From the NCBI GenBank assembly GCA_003255065.1, contig QAOA01008066.1:274782-338781 (forward strand): a stretch of DNA of 64,000 nucleotides, in the 5' to 3' direction. How positions within the stretch are numbered: position 1 is the stretch's first letter; each line of letters starts with the position of its first letter. The position numbers and the translations under genes are program-made. The notes under the pieces were generated by a model. That model worked only from the letters and a program-made list of their open reading frames with translations. It was not told where the DNA came from and ran no database searches. Positions 1 through 9,703 of the stretch are shown here, one piece after another. Origin of the DNA: Cercis canadensis. Taxonomy: Eukaryota > Streptophyta > Magnoliopsida > Fabales > Fabaceae.

Positions 1-36
<36 letters not shown>
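1..36. repeat. (TA)n microsatellite
   Basis: Eighteen TA units open the window. The same alternation resumes at about 247-258, on the far side of the foldback element, which suggests the element inserted into a TA tract. Confidence 0.9.
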
Positions 37-39
<3 letters not shown>

Positions 40-248
40 ATTCTATGATACTACGTAAGTATGTCATACTACACTGACGTGACAAGCATACATAATTTTT
101 ATATTTTATTATATATAAAATATAATTTATTTAATTTTTTAAACAAACTTAAAAGTAGTTAATTTGTAAACATGTCATTCATTTATTGGTTATTCTTATG
201 TAGTATGACATACTACATAAATACTAAAAGTATCTAAGAAATCTCCAT
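37..248. mobile_element. foldback MITE inserted in a TA tract
   Basis: The left side carries ACTACGTAAGTATGTCATAC near 51-70, and the right side (about 200-222) carries its imperfect inverted counterpart around TATGTAGTATGACATACTAC. The outer ends, GGGATTCTATGATACT on the left and GGAGATTTCTTAGATACT read from the right, are also roughly inverted. TA-rich sequence lies on both sides, so a TA target is likely. There is no coding capacity. The superfamily is not certain; a TA-targeting class such as Tc1/mariner or PIF is possible. Confidence 0.5.
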
Positions 249-258
249 ATATATATAT

Positions 259-1201
259 TATATTTCCCTCCCTTAAAACTACACCTTTTTGAACTTTTCA
301 CCATTATGAACCCTAAGACAGTAAGACACTCTTCTCCTCCTCACTAATTTTTAATCGATTCTGTCTATTCCAAAAGTTTCCTAATCGTTTCAAGAGAGAG
401 ATACCGAGAAGAAGAAACTAAAGAGAGAGAGACTGACATAGATCATCTGAAATTTGGCATTCTTGATCTGCTCCCTTTTTGCTTGCTTGGGTCTCTCTAG
501 TTCTATTTCTCTTACTTGAGCTCGGTCTCCATCTCTCTCCATCGTTCTCTTTTTGAGTCTCTAATCTCTATTGTGATAATTTTTTCTCTAACCGGACATG
601 AAAATGATTTATAAAGTGCGGTTTCATTGATTTGTCAAGTGTCCGGTGGTGTTGGTTATGCTATTGCTATGGATGAAGCCGTTAGCCGGGGAATTGCCAA
701 TGTGCAGCGTCGCTGCTTCATCTTCGCCAAGGTTGCAGCTACACGAAAGTGGATTTTCCTTCTATAGGTGATAGGTTATAGGTGTAGGGCAATATAGCAA
801 ATAGGGTAGGAGAGGAGAGGTCCTTGTTGCTTTTTGGTCTGTGAATCCAGACGTCGTCTCTGCCATACACGTTTCTTGATGGGTCCTCTTTGCCAGTACA
901 CTGCAATGCCCTTGAGATTTAAGACTACATTTCCATTTCTAATTGCTCTGTGAATTTAGGATTGTGACGTGAGAGTGTAGAGTATTAAATTGCGCATCAT
1001 GACTTATTTTAGCAAGTGGTGGCTATGTGAATTCAGTATAGAGGCAAAAACCGACCAACCGAACCGAATCAAACCGAAATGGCTTGTCGGTTCGGTGGTC
1101 TATTTGGGGTGTAAACCAAATGGAACCAGATTGGTTACACCCCTAGTCATGACCTCATGTGGTTTATGGTATAAATTAATGAAACTTTCAAACACTTGCA
1201 G
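259..1201. other. no recognisable gene; CT/GA-rich and hAT-like tracts
   Basis: Positions 300-580 are rich in CT and GA runs, as in plant 5' untranslated regions. Positions 590-760 have a short open stretch that I do not recognise. Positions 1036-1145 carry the CCGAACCGAA / GGTTACACCCC composition of degenerate hAT-type MITEs. No conserved exon is seen before the leucine-rich-repeat fragment that starts at about 1202. Confidence 0.5.
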
Positions 1202-1541
1202 AGCTAAGAGATTTTGGACCTCAACTTCAACCATTTTGGTAATTTTGGAGTTCCTCTGTTCTTAGGAGAGATACCCCGGTTGAGGGAAGTGTACTTGAGT
1301 GGAAATTTACGAGGTTGGAAAATTCCATCAATAAGAATAGGATTTTCAAACCTGGGTTTGATTGGGAATATCCCTACTTCAATGGCGATTTATCTGAGAA
1401 ATTTGTCTTATCTTGGGCTTGATAATAACAACCTTGAAGGTTCTCTGCCTCAGAAATTTGGGCTGTTGCAGTTTGCTGATGAGATCAATTTGGAGAACAA
1501 ATGCAGAGTCCCGTTTTTAATCAAAGTTGGAGAGAAGTTAA
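1202..1541 (+). pseudogene. leucine-rich-repeat receptor-like protein, 5' portion of the surviving fragment
   Basis: Two to three plant LRR units are readable, including IPRLREVYLSGN and IPTSMAIYLRNLSYLGLDNN, then SLPQKFGLL and the tail VPFLIKVGEKL. Such repeats form the extracellular horseshoe of receptor-like proteins and kinases. A splice-acceptor-like TTGCAG precedes the fragment at 1196-1201. There is a one-base frameshift near 1213, and one repeat is shortened by about a dozen residues around 1320-1340. The reading is cut at 1541 by the Harbinger-type element and resumes at 5817. The N-terminal repeats, signal peptide and any kinase domain are absent. This is a dead host gene fragment. 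Confidence 0.75.
1539..1541. repeat. candidate 3-bp target duplication, left (TAA)
   Basis: TAA lies immediately before the GGCCCCGTGTGGATAAAC terminus and is matched by TAC at 5814-5816. PIF/Harbinger elements duplicate a TWA trinucleotide on insertion. The right copy has one mismatch, so the call rests mainly on the termini and on the interrupted LRR reading frame. Confidence 0.5.
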
Positions 1542-1760
1542 GGCCCCGTGTGGATAAACAGCTTATTTAAGCGCTTATATAATAAGACCTTATGTGAAAA
1601 GCTTTTATACCATAAGCTCCTTTTAAATTAAGTTATTTAGCGTTTGGATACATACTTGAAGAAGCACTTTTAAAATCTATAAGTTCTTTCTAAAACATTT
1701 GGATAGACAAGTGTATAAGTGCTTATAATTGTGAAAATTACTAAAAAGGACATTAATAAG

Positions 1761-2427
1761 TGCTTATTAAAGATTGTGTTTGGATAAATAAGCATTTTGT
1801 TGTATTTTCTAAAAAAAATTAATAATAAAATATTTTATATTAGTACCATAATTATTATATTTTGATTCAAGTAATTAATTTTTTTGTTATTAGATAATTA
1901 TTATTTTGTAATATCATTTATTATAATCAAAGTGGTTGTTGACTTGCTATATTAAAAATCTCGCATATAGATAAACTGTCATTAACAAATGTTCTTGTTT
2001 TATTATATTGGTAATCATGCATAAAATATATAACTATGCATCCTAAACCAGATTTATACATTCAGAAACTAAAGTTATATAGACAATTTGACCTTGGTCA
2101 ATATTATATTTGCTTGTTTGCATTATTTGATTTTTTCTAACTGATATCTACAATAAATTGTGCCGAAAAGAAAGAATAGAAATTGAAGGCCTCAAGCACA
2201 ATTTGTATTCAACTCTTACTAAGACCTTCAATATGTAAAATACTAAAAAAATTGCAGAGAACTTCATAATATCATTTTAAATGACATATGTATCGAAACA
2301 ATCTAGAGAACTCAAATCTCTCCTTAAAAAAGTAACAAGTAATACCTAATTTTGAAAGTTAGCTATTCCACAAATTGTATTCTATATAGAAGTAATAAAA
2401 GCAATAAAGTTAAAGACGTGTAGACAA
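1761..2427. other. AT-rich interior of the Harbinger-type element
   Basis: I see no exon, RNA gene or clear repeat here. The sequence is strongly AT-rich and lies between the left subterminal region and the transposase remnant. Confidence 0.5.
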
Positions 2428-2730
2428 CTAGTTTTTTATTTTCTCTCTAATCTGTTCCAATTGCTTAATGTTCTCTTCATGTGGTTCTTCCCATGTGACA
2501 TCACTAGGCCCGCTTAGGTCCGCTTTATCCAAAATTTCTTCATTAGCAAATTCAAAGTTCTCATTGAATGCTTCAAATTCTGCATCGGTTGTATCATGTC
2601 TTCTAATAAAGTTGTGCAAAGTCATGTAAGTAACTATGACTTTAACTTGTGTCTCCAATGAGAATGGTGGCATATCACTCAATCTTGCTTTGCAAAACCT
2701 GCCAGTCTTAATAGAGATAAACCAAGCCAT
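2428..2730 (-). pseudogene. PIF/Harbinger transposase (ALP1-like) C-terminal fragment
   Basis: The 100-residue reading contains MPPFSLETQVKVIVTYMTLHNFIRRH followed by an acidic tail. The LHNFIR block after a P-[FY]-S-x-x-x-Q-x-K segment is characteristic of the C-terminal end of plant DDE_Tnp_4 proteins, which comprise Harbinger transposases and their domesticated ALP1/HARBI1-like relatives. The catalytic DDE core normally lies upstream, at higher coordinates here, and is not recognisable. This is therefore a 5'-truncated remnant. The last residues run into a normal stop at 2428. Its position inside an element with Harbinger-like ends supports a transposon source rather than a domesticated host gene. 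Confidence 0.65.
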
Positions 2731-3420
2731 GACCGAATCATCAGGTAATAAAGTACTTCATGGCCAACTAAAACTTGAAGTTGACCCGTTTATAGTTAAA
2801 ATGGGGCCAATCATTATAAAAAGATCCAGATGATTATGCAAATAAAACCAACTTTAGAATGTAAGTTACTAATCTGCCAAAGCCAAAGCAACATCAAAGG
2901 ACAAACCTTATATAAAGTGATCCCTAATTCCCAATCCACTAAAAGGCAGAAAACATCCCCGAATGAATTTCTCATGAGTTGGAAATAGTTTTCTTCTCAC
3001 ATCATGCTTACGATTATGTACCTGAAAATTAATCACAACAAAAGAGTCAATATGAAATCTATAAGATTCTCAAGGTGACTTGAGTTGGATCCGTAGTTTA
3101 TCATGTTGTAATTTAGTATGCATATTCAGACATAAAAGTAACAAATTCCATAAGTGCAATATACAGATAGTCTAGAAGGCTCAAGTTTAATCTGCTTCTC
3201 AAAATCAAGACTATAAGGGCTCAAACCTAAAAGCCTTAGATCCATATATGCACAATTCTATCCCACAGCAAACTATAAAAGTTACATCCAGCAGAAATGA
3301 AGTGGCTTATGACAGAATAAGTCATTAAAAAGCTCTGTTCATAATATCACATCACTTTTTTTAGTCTTTCTCCACTTAGCAAGTTTTCAATAGCTACATA
3401 ATGAGGCATATAGAGCATAC

Positions 3421-3514
3421 CATCTCCATAATTCCTTGAGCTTTTTAGGTGCTCATTTTCATTGGATGGATAAGACTCTTCGACCTGACAAGTACAACAA
3501 AGCCACCGACGCAT
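3421..3514 (-). pseudogene. PTI1-like protein kinase, first coding exon only
   Basis: The exon reads MRRWLCCTCQVEESYPSNEN and then EHLKSSRNYGDG, which matches my recollection of the conserved N-terminus of plant PTI1-like serine/threonine kinases, including the cysteine pair used for membrane attachment. It ends in a splice-donor sequence (GATG followed by GTATGC at 3421/3420). No kinase-domain exon (glycine loop, HRD or DFG) is visible downstream, between 2730 and 3420 on this strand, so only exon 1 is present. It lies between quinone oxidoreductase exons and the transposase remnant on the same strand, as expected for captured fragments rather than a resident gene. Confidence 0.7.
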
Positions 3515-3789
3515 TCTGGTCCTCTTTCTCAAATATAAGTCGTCTTTGGTAGTTCTTTGATCTTCCAGGCATACAAAATAATGGGATGGAGAAGCATGTG
3601 ACTGCATAATGCCACAGGAAGTGTAAATACCAGATAACATGATCTTATAAGTGAACTACAGATCAACTTAGAAGCTCCTCAAACTAACTAACTAAATTTT
3701 TTAGTATAACGGTCTGTAGCAATATAAAAGGAAATAGACTCAGCAAATAGGAGGTCTATGAGCTCATTTCCAGTTATTGGACCATGGAT

Positions 3790-5444
3790 ACTTTTGCAAT
3801 TGATGCCCACATCAACACCAATATCCTTGCAGAAAGCTAATTTCTCCTCACTACCTGCTAATCAATACCCAAAATGCATGAGTTCATTTGATAAACATTA
3901 CTTGGAGCTACAATTTCAATCAATGAGATGGACAGAAAACAAAACTTGAAAATGTCCCAATTTCATTGGACTAGACAATATTATTTCCACATCTAAAATG
4001 TATGGACAGCGGCTCATTCAATGACATGAAAGCACTAATGGACCTGCAGTGACAAAATACTTTGGCTCCTCGGTATTTAGCTATCTGAATTGCAAATGTG
4101 CCAATTCCACTAAAGCCCCCATGGACCTGAGAATTAATGGGATAATAATTAATTTTAAAACATGGTACCATAATAAATGCACCCAATGACAAGTTTTGAT
4201 AAAATACAAGCATGGACTATTAGCTGCACCCATACAGTTATAATTCAGACAATAGATTATTAGACTTCGGAGTTACCAAGAATGTTTCTCCTTCAGATAG
4301 CCGGCTCATCATAAAAACTGTTGACCACACAGTGCATGCGACCTCAGGGAAACTAGTAGCGTCTTTCAGAGAAACCCCTGGTGGAACAGGAAGAACTTGT
4401 CCAGCCGGAACAGCAACTTTCTCAGCATATCCTCCTCCACTGAGAAGAGCACATACCTATAAACCACATTTAACGTATTACTAATGCAATTTTGGTTCAT
4501 CGCAATACACACTAACAGATTTGAAATCATCAGCAAACAACCTCATGTCAGATAAATTCAACAATCATGGAGCCAAATCAAACTGGTTAACTGAATAAAC
4601 TTCAAATATTTTATACAACATGTCAGATATGACTCATCCAAAACTGAAGACATGATTTCTAATTTTTAATATAAGTACACTTCTGTCCAAAAATTACAAG
4701 CACATACAGCTGCTTCCGCGTAAATGAATGCGAACATCAAAAGGCAAAACTCCAAACAAGCTTATCCATATTTCTCATGAGTTACCTTCCTATAGCACAA
4801 ACATAAATAAGAGGAAAATCTTATTAAATATTTCCCAAACCTGTCAGTTGTTACAGGACTTTGAGTAGTTTTGCATTTTTTAGAAACCCAATAATTGAGT
4901 GCCCACAATTCAATTTGCTCGCAAACCAATCATTTTAGCCAGAATAAAAAAATTCCATTTTGCTCTTAAGTCCACATCCGCACTCTATTTCTATAATTAT
5001 AAACAAAGATTTATTACAACTAAACGACTATACTTCATCACAAAATAACCCACTTGGAAGAATTAAAAGTAGAAAACTTTTGCTTAAAGAAACCTAAATG
5101 AAATTCTCTTTTCACCAAAAACTAAAATCACCTATTGAGAACTGCAAAATTCGAAATGAATTCAGAGAATTTTAAAACCCAAAAACTCCCAAGAGTCCAT
5201 AGTAAAGTACCTGATCGCCAATTTTCCACCTGGAAACGTTTTTGCCGACGGCTTCGATGGTTCAGAACACTCCAGTCCCCGGGTAAGGGCTGACACCTTT
5301 GGGGGGAGGGTACGAACCTCTCCTCTGAAGTGTATCGGCTCGGTTGAGCGCTGTTGCTTCCACCTTGATGAAGACCTCGTCGTCGACATCTTGGAGTTGC
5401 AGAACTTCTGGGTCACCCGAAATCGTTATCACTATCGCCTTCAT
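3790..5444 (-). pseudogene. quinone oxidoreductase (zeta-crystallin/PIG3-like), four exons, broken
   Basis: The intact family are NADPH-dependent zinc-free medium-chain dehydrogenases that reduce quinones. Exon 1 (5444-5211) starts MKAIVITISGDPEVLQLQDV and contains ATALNRADTLQRRGSYPPP. Exon 2 (4456-4277) is intact at 60 residues: VCALLSGGGYAEKVAVPAGQ through FPEVACTVWSTVFMM. Exon 3 (4126-4044) carries the nucleotide-binding HGGFSGIGTFAIQIAKYRGA. Exon 4 (from 3854) reads EEKLAFCKDIGVDVGINCK and then loses similarity near 3790. Exon borders have GT-AG signals. Exon 1 has two compensating one-base indels near 5260-5270, a few residues are missing near residue 21, and exon 3 has one extra base near 4054. 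The C-terminal half is absent. The splice signals show that genomic DNA, not cDNA, was captured. Confidence 0.8.
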
Positions 5445-5816
5445 CTTCCACTATTCAACTAAGCTTCGTCTCTTTCAATTGAAGAAGCTACTTCCATGGA
5501 CGGGTCTACTGGGAGATACAGAGAAGGTCTATGGTGAGAGAGATACGAGAAGTGTTGAAGGCGAGAGATGTCGAGGGATAGAATTGCCCATAAATTTACA
5601 AAACAGCTTGCCGGTCTTCCACAAAGTAGCTTTCGCATAAGGCTTGTTTAAGAAGCTTAAAAAAATAGCTTCATAAAATAAGTTAAAAATAACTTGTTAA
5701 GGATTAATAAACTATCTATATAAGCTGATTCAAACATTATTTTTTTTCACATAAAAGCACTTATATTAGTAGAGAAGTTCTAATAAGCTGTAAGTTAGGA
5801 GGAAACAGAGGGCTAC

Positions 5817-5998
5817 GTGTGGACAATAAATTGAGGTATACTAAAAATAGAGAAACTTTGGGGCAATTGAAGCTCTATAACATACTAGATATTCCCAATG
5901 CTCTCATTTTCAATGGAGTTTCTTTGGTGCTTTTCGATCCTCATGTGTTGTTCATCTTCAACAAACTTGATATTCCCTACTCATTCATTCTTAGTTAA
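5817..5998 (+). pseudogene. leucine-rich-repeat receptor-like protein, C-terminal part after the insertion
   Basis: In the frame that follows the element the reading is VDNKLRYTKNRETLGQLKLY, then DIPNALIFNGVSLVLFDPH, ending in a stop at about 5996-5998. It begins right where the Harbinger-type element ends and continues the juxtamembrane and C-terminal tail expected after the VGEKL segment at 1520-1541. A few codons of the original LRR gene around the target site are missing. The conserved C-terminus without a kinase domain suggests a receptor-like protein rather than a receptor kinase. Confidence 0.6.
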
Positions 5999-7027
5999 TG
6001 GGTTTCGAATCTAAAACTCGTCTTTCTTAAGTTTACACCAAAGCATGGCTGCCATATGACTTTAATTATCCCACTAAAAAAAAAAAAATCATTTTCTTCG
6101 TAAACAGTAGTTGAATTAAATCAAAGCCTTCTTCTTTTGGATTCAACGTAAAACCTCATTTAAGTTAAGGAGGGTGCTTCAATTTCAGAATTGAGAAGAT
6201 GAGGCTAACAGAGAGAGAGGGGGAGTGAGAAGGAACACTGACGCATAGAAAAAGAAGAAGAAGACGACGCGAAGGAAAAGATGCAGACTTTTGAGTGTGA
6301 AACAACATCATTTTGCCAAGTTCTAATTTTTACTTTGCCATCTCAACACTTAACAATTCATGTTAGCATATAACGACCATATATGCGATGTAACATTTAC
6401 TAATGGATAGGGGTGTAAGCCAATCGGGTATGGTTGCTTTTGGTCACCTTCCTTACCCGACCAAAGGTCATCAGGTTGAAAAAACTTTCACCCGCCACTG
6501 ACTAAAGCTTAGCAAAAACTGGAGAATATCGGGTAGGTCAGTTTCGGTTATAGGCGGGTGGGTTAAATCGGGTTAGGCTTCGCGCAGAGAAAAACAAAAC
6601 CCAGTTTACCTCGGATTCAAAGTGCCATTATCCCTGTCTCTGATCAATTGGCCTTCTATGATTGTGTTTGTAGCATGAGAAAACAGAGGACAATGGAGAA
6701 GGAAGAGAAAAGAATAAATTTTTCTAGGTTTCTTCTAGCAATGCTCATATTGCTAGAATATGAGATTGCTAGGACACATATGTTGTTTGGTATATGAGAA
6801 AATGGTAGAGACAACTAGAAAGTGAGCGATAATAATAGAAAAATGAAGATTCAACGCCACCCATTGTTGTTGTTATTTGACCAAAATGGTTTGAAGGTTA
6901 TGGAATTCGGCCCTAAAGGTAACAAAACTAGCTTGGAATAGCGAAAAACTAAAAGAAGCAGCAGCAAAATTAGTTTCTTAAAGGAACGGTGGGATTTTCC
7001 ATTAGAATAGAGCAAAATCATAGAGAT
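5999..7027. other. no gene seen; degenerate MITE-like tract
   Basis: Positions 6180-6290 are purine-rich (GAGA and GAAGAA runs). Positions 6408-6580 begin AGGGGTGTAAGCC and have CGGGT-rich repeats like degenerate hAT-type MITEs. I see no exon or RNA gene. Confidence 0.5.
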
Positions 7028-7387
7028 TGATAGGACCCATGTAAATGTAATAAAAACACTCACGAAAATATCCTCTTCGGGTGAGGATGTACCACAGTTT
7101 AACTGGAATACTTTTTTCTTTCTTTCATTGATAACCTACGACTACTTAAATAGTAGACCATATGCATGAAACTGAAAAACAGAATAAGCCGAAAATAGAG
7201 GGACATCCTAAGGCCACTACTAGTAACTCCTATAGCCACTACCAGTAACCGACGCCTAACAAATGAGATAATAGAAATGGACTCCATGTGCTAATAAAGA
7301 TAACATTAAGCTTAAATTCTCCAACTGCTAAGACCCAGTCCATGCACGTATGCACGCCACTCCCATGCACCACGTCATGGCTTATCA
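7028..7387 (-). repeat. LTR (3' LTR) of the outer chromovirus
   Basis: The plus strand reads TGATAGGACCC at the left edge and GGCTTATCA at the right edge, giving the TG...CA termini of an LTR of about 360 bp. It matches the right copy at 19893-20302, which is longer because a segment of about 35 bp is tandemly repeated within it. Confidence 0.8.
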
Positions 7388-7643
7388 ATACTTCCCCCAC
7401 CAAGTGAGACCTTGTCCTCAAGGTCCATGGATGGGACATGCTTCATTAATATTCTTGTTGATTCCCAAGTAGAATCTTCTCCCTTTTCCTCCCACTATCT
7501 GATTGCTGCTCTGTGATTTTCTCCCATGTAATGTCATTGGTGTCACCTTGGTTTTCCAACAATAGCAGATGTAGTTTCTAGCAACGGTGTCCAGCTATGA
7601 ACCACTTGTTGCAATGGAAACAAAGCCCTTGAGCTTGCCCGCA

Positions 7644-8376
7644 TGTCACAATCTCACTCGTGACCGACATATTGACCTCTAGACATCTCTGTTTCCTTCG
7701 ATACTTGGCAAGGAGGTAGAGAAGAGTCTAGAGAAGCTCCACACCAAATTTGGGACTTTGCACATCACCGGATATTTTTTGCCATTTTTTGTAAGATTGG
7801 AATTATTTTTGTAATTTCCCAAGGATCCGCTTGTCCAGTGCCGAAGAAAAGCACATGGCCGCGTTCCTTGGAATTTTATCTAAATTTACATGTATCTTTT
7901 GTTTAATTCAGACTTTCGGTTCTCTAAAAAGAGATCTAATGTTGGTTGAAAAAAATGATGTATTGTCCTGTCATGAGGGAATCCGCTAATTAAGCTTTTT
8001 AGGGGGGGTTCCAGGTGACCCGGGGTGAGACTTGACACTAGCATAAGGGTGGGCTTTGTGTTGCTTTCTACTCCCTTTACACAAAGTCATGTACTAGCAC
8101 ATTGATTATATGCATAATAAAAGTAGCCCTTCTTCATTCAATTGTGCCTACTCGTGTTGCTTGCTTGAGTTCTATGTTAGTTGCTTATAATGTGCCTTTG
8201 ATGGGCTTGTTTGATGTGCTATTGTTTTCTTGGTTGCTCATATACTTGTTGTGCCTTCGCTCATAAATGTTGCTTATTGTTTGTTTTTGTCCCTAATGGG
8301 TAAACTAATGGTTAGCTGACTTGCTTGTAGGCAAGTGCTGCACGGTTTGATTAGGTAAACCTTGCAGCCCATGACA
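7644..8376 (+). repeat. 5' LTR of the plus-strand chromovirus
   Basis: The repeat runs from TGTCACAATCTC to CCCATGACA and is followed directly by the tRNA-Met-type primer-binding site. It pairs with 18272-19003. Confidence 0.9.
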
Positions 8377-9617
8377 GTTGGTATCAAAGCACGGTTAGCT
8401 CAGGAATGATGGGAAGGTCGAAGGTCACAAATACGGAACAGTTGAACACCAAGAAAAAATTTGCCCGAATCGAATCGCAACTAAATGATCTAGCGGGTGT
8501 AGACGAATTGGTGATCAAGCTAAAGTAGGAGCTCGACGAATACAAATTTCCTGACCTTGTTCGAAGGGTTGATGATTTGGAAATTAGATTTTCCAATGTA
8601 CAAGCTCTGGAAAGAATTAACACAAGTCGTCTACCAAGGATGGCATAAACCCTTGGTGGAGGAACGACGGAAGCCAGTGCTGATGCCCATCGTCGCTTAG
8701 AAAGGCGGGTGGATTGGTTGCAAGAAGTTGTTTATGGTCTCAGGACAGAAATGGAAGAAATGAATGCCAAACTTAATGTGACCATGCAAGCATTGGGAAA
8801 ATCGACCTCAGAGAGAGGGTGGAATGGAGTCCAGAAAAGTCAAATTCCCAGAGCCCCGATCATTTAACGGAGCTCGTGACGCCAAGGAATTAGAGAACTT
8901 CTTGGTCGATATGGAACAATACATTCGAGCAATGAAGTTCACTTCGGAGGAAGAAAAATTGGATGTCGCATGCATGTACCTTGTGAGGGATGTCAAGCTT
9001 TGGTGGAGAATCAAATATGAAGACATCTAGACAGGGAAGTGCATTATTGAGTCTTGGGAAAATCTCAAGAGAGAATTGAAATTGCAATTTCTCCTCGAGA
9101 ATGTGGAGTACATGGCGAGGCGTCAACTATGCGAGCTTAAGCAGACAAATTCAATCCGAGAGTATGTGAAGAAGTTCTCGGGATTGATGCTAAACATTCG
9201 GGACATGATGGAAGCATATCGATTGTTTTGTTTCCTTGAAGGGTTGAAACAATGGGCTAGGACAGAGCTCCACAGACAACGAGTTTTAGATGTCTCTACA
9301 GCCTTAACCGACTACACCTCCGAACCTCTGCTAGTAAGAAGACCTAGGGTAACAATGTTTCATCTTCTTCTAGTGGGAGTGGCGGACAATCAAGAAGATT
9401 CAGTAAGGGCAAAAGTGGGGGAGGAAAGTACAAGAAACCCCCCAACTCCACCACCTCCGTGTCATCTCGAGGGTCCAATGCGATCAACAAATCGAAGACA
9501 ATTTCTTGTTTTCTATGTAATGGTCCGCATAGAATAGTTAAGTGCCCCCATAAGTCAACATTAAATGCACTCCAATCTACTATTAAAGATCAAACCCAAG
9601 ATCAAAATTCCATAGAA

Positions 9618-9703
9618 ATTAAAGAAGAAGAAGAAGAAGAAGAAGAAGAAGAAGAAGAAGAAGAAGAAGAAGAAGAAGAAGAAGAAGAAGAAGAAGAAGA
9701 AGA
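9618..9703 (+). repeat. (GAA)n microsatellite inside gag
   Basis: About 28 GAA/GAG units give a polyglutamate run between the gag zinc knuckle and the protease of the plus-strand chromovirus. The run continues into an acidic D/E stretch. An expanded trinucleotide inside an old element may have grown after insertion. Confidence 0.9.

Larger units (their letters stand above)
1542..5813 (-). mobile_element. PIF/Harbinger-type element carrying host gene fragments
   Basis: The left terminus begins GGCCCCGTGTGGATAAAC and is followed by AAGCTTAT-rich subterminal sequence to about 1760. The right end (about 5640-5813) carries related AAGCTTAT-rich sequence in inverted form and ends AACAGAGGGC. An LRR coding sequence stops at the left end and resumes just after the right end, which fixes the borders independently. 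Inside, on the minus strand, are a Harbinger/ALP1-like transposase C-terminus (2428-2730), a PTI1-like first exon (3421-3514) and four exons of a quinone oxidoreductase (3790-5444). Known Pack-type elements carry host gene pieces in this way. The alternative is two related MITEs flanking an unrelated segment, but the interrupted LRR gene argues against it. Confidence 0.6.

Noticed and set aside
2880-3010. Minus-strand frame with KLFPTHEKFIRGCFLPFSGLGIRDHF as another captured exon
   Set aside because: It reads openly, but I could not assign it to any family, so it is not claimed as a captured gene piece.
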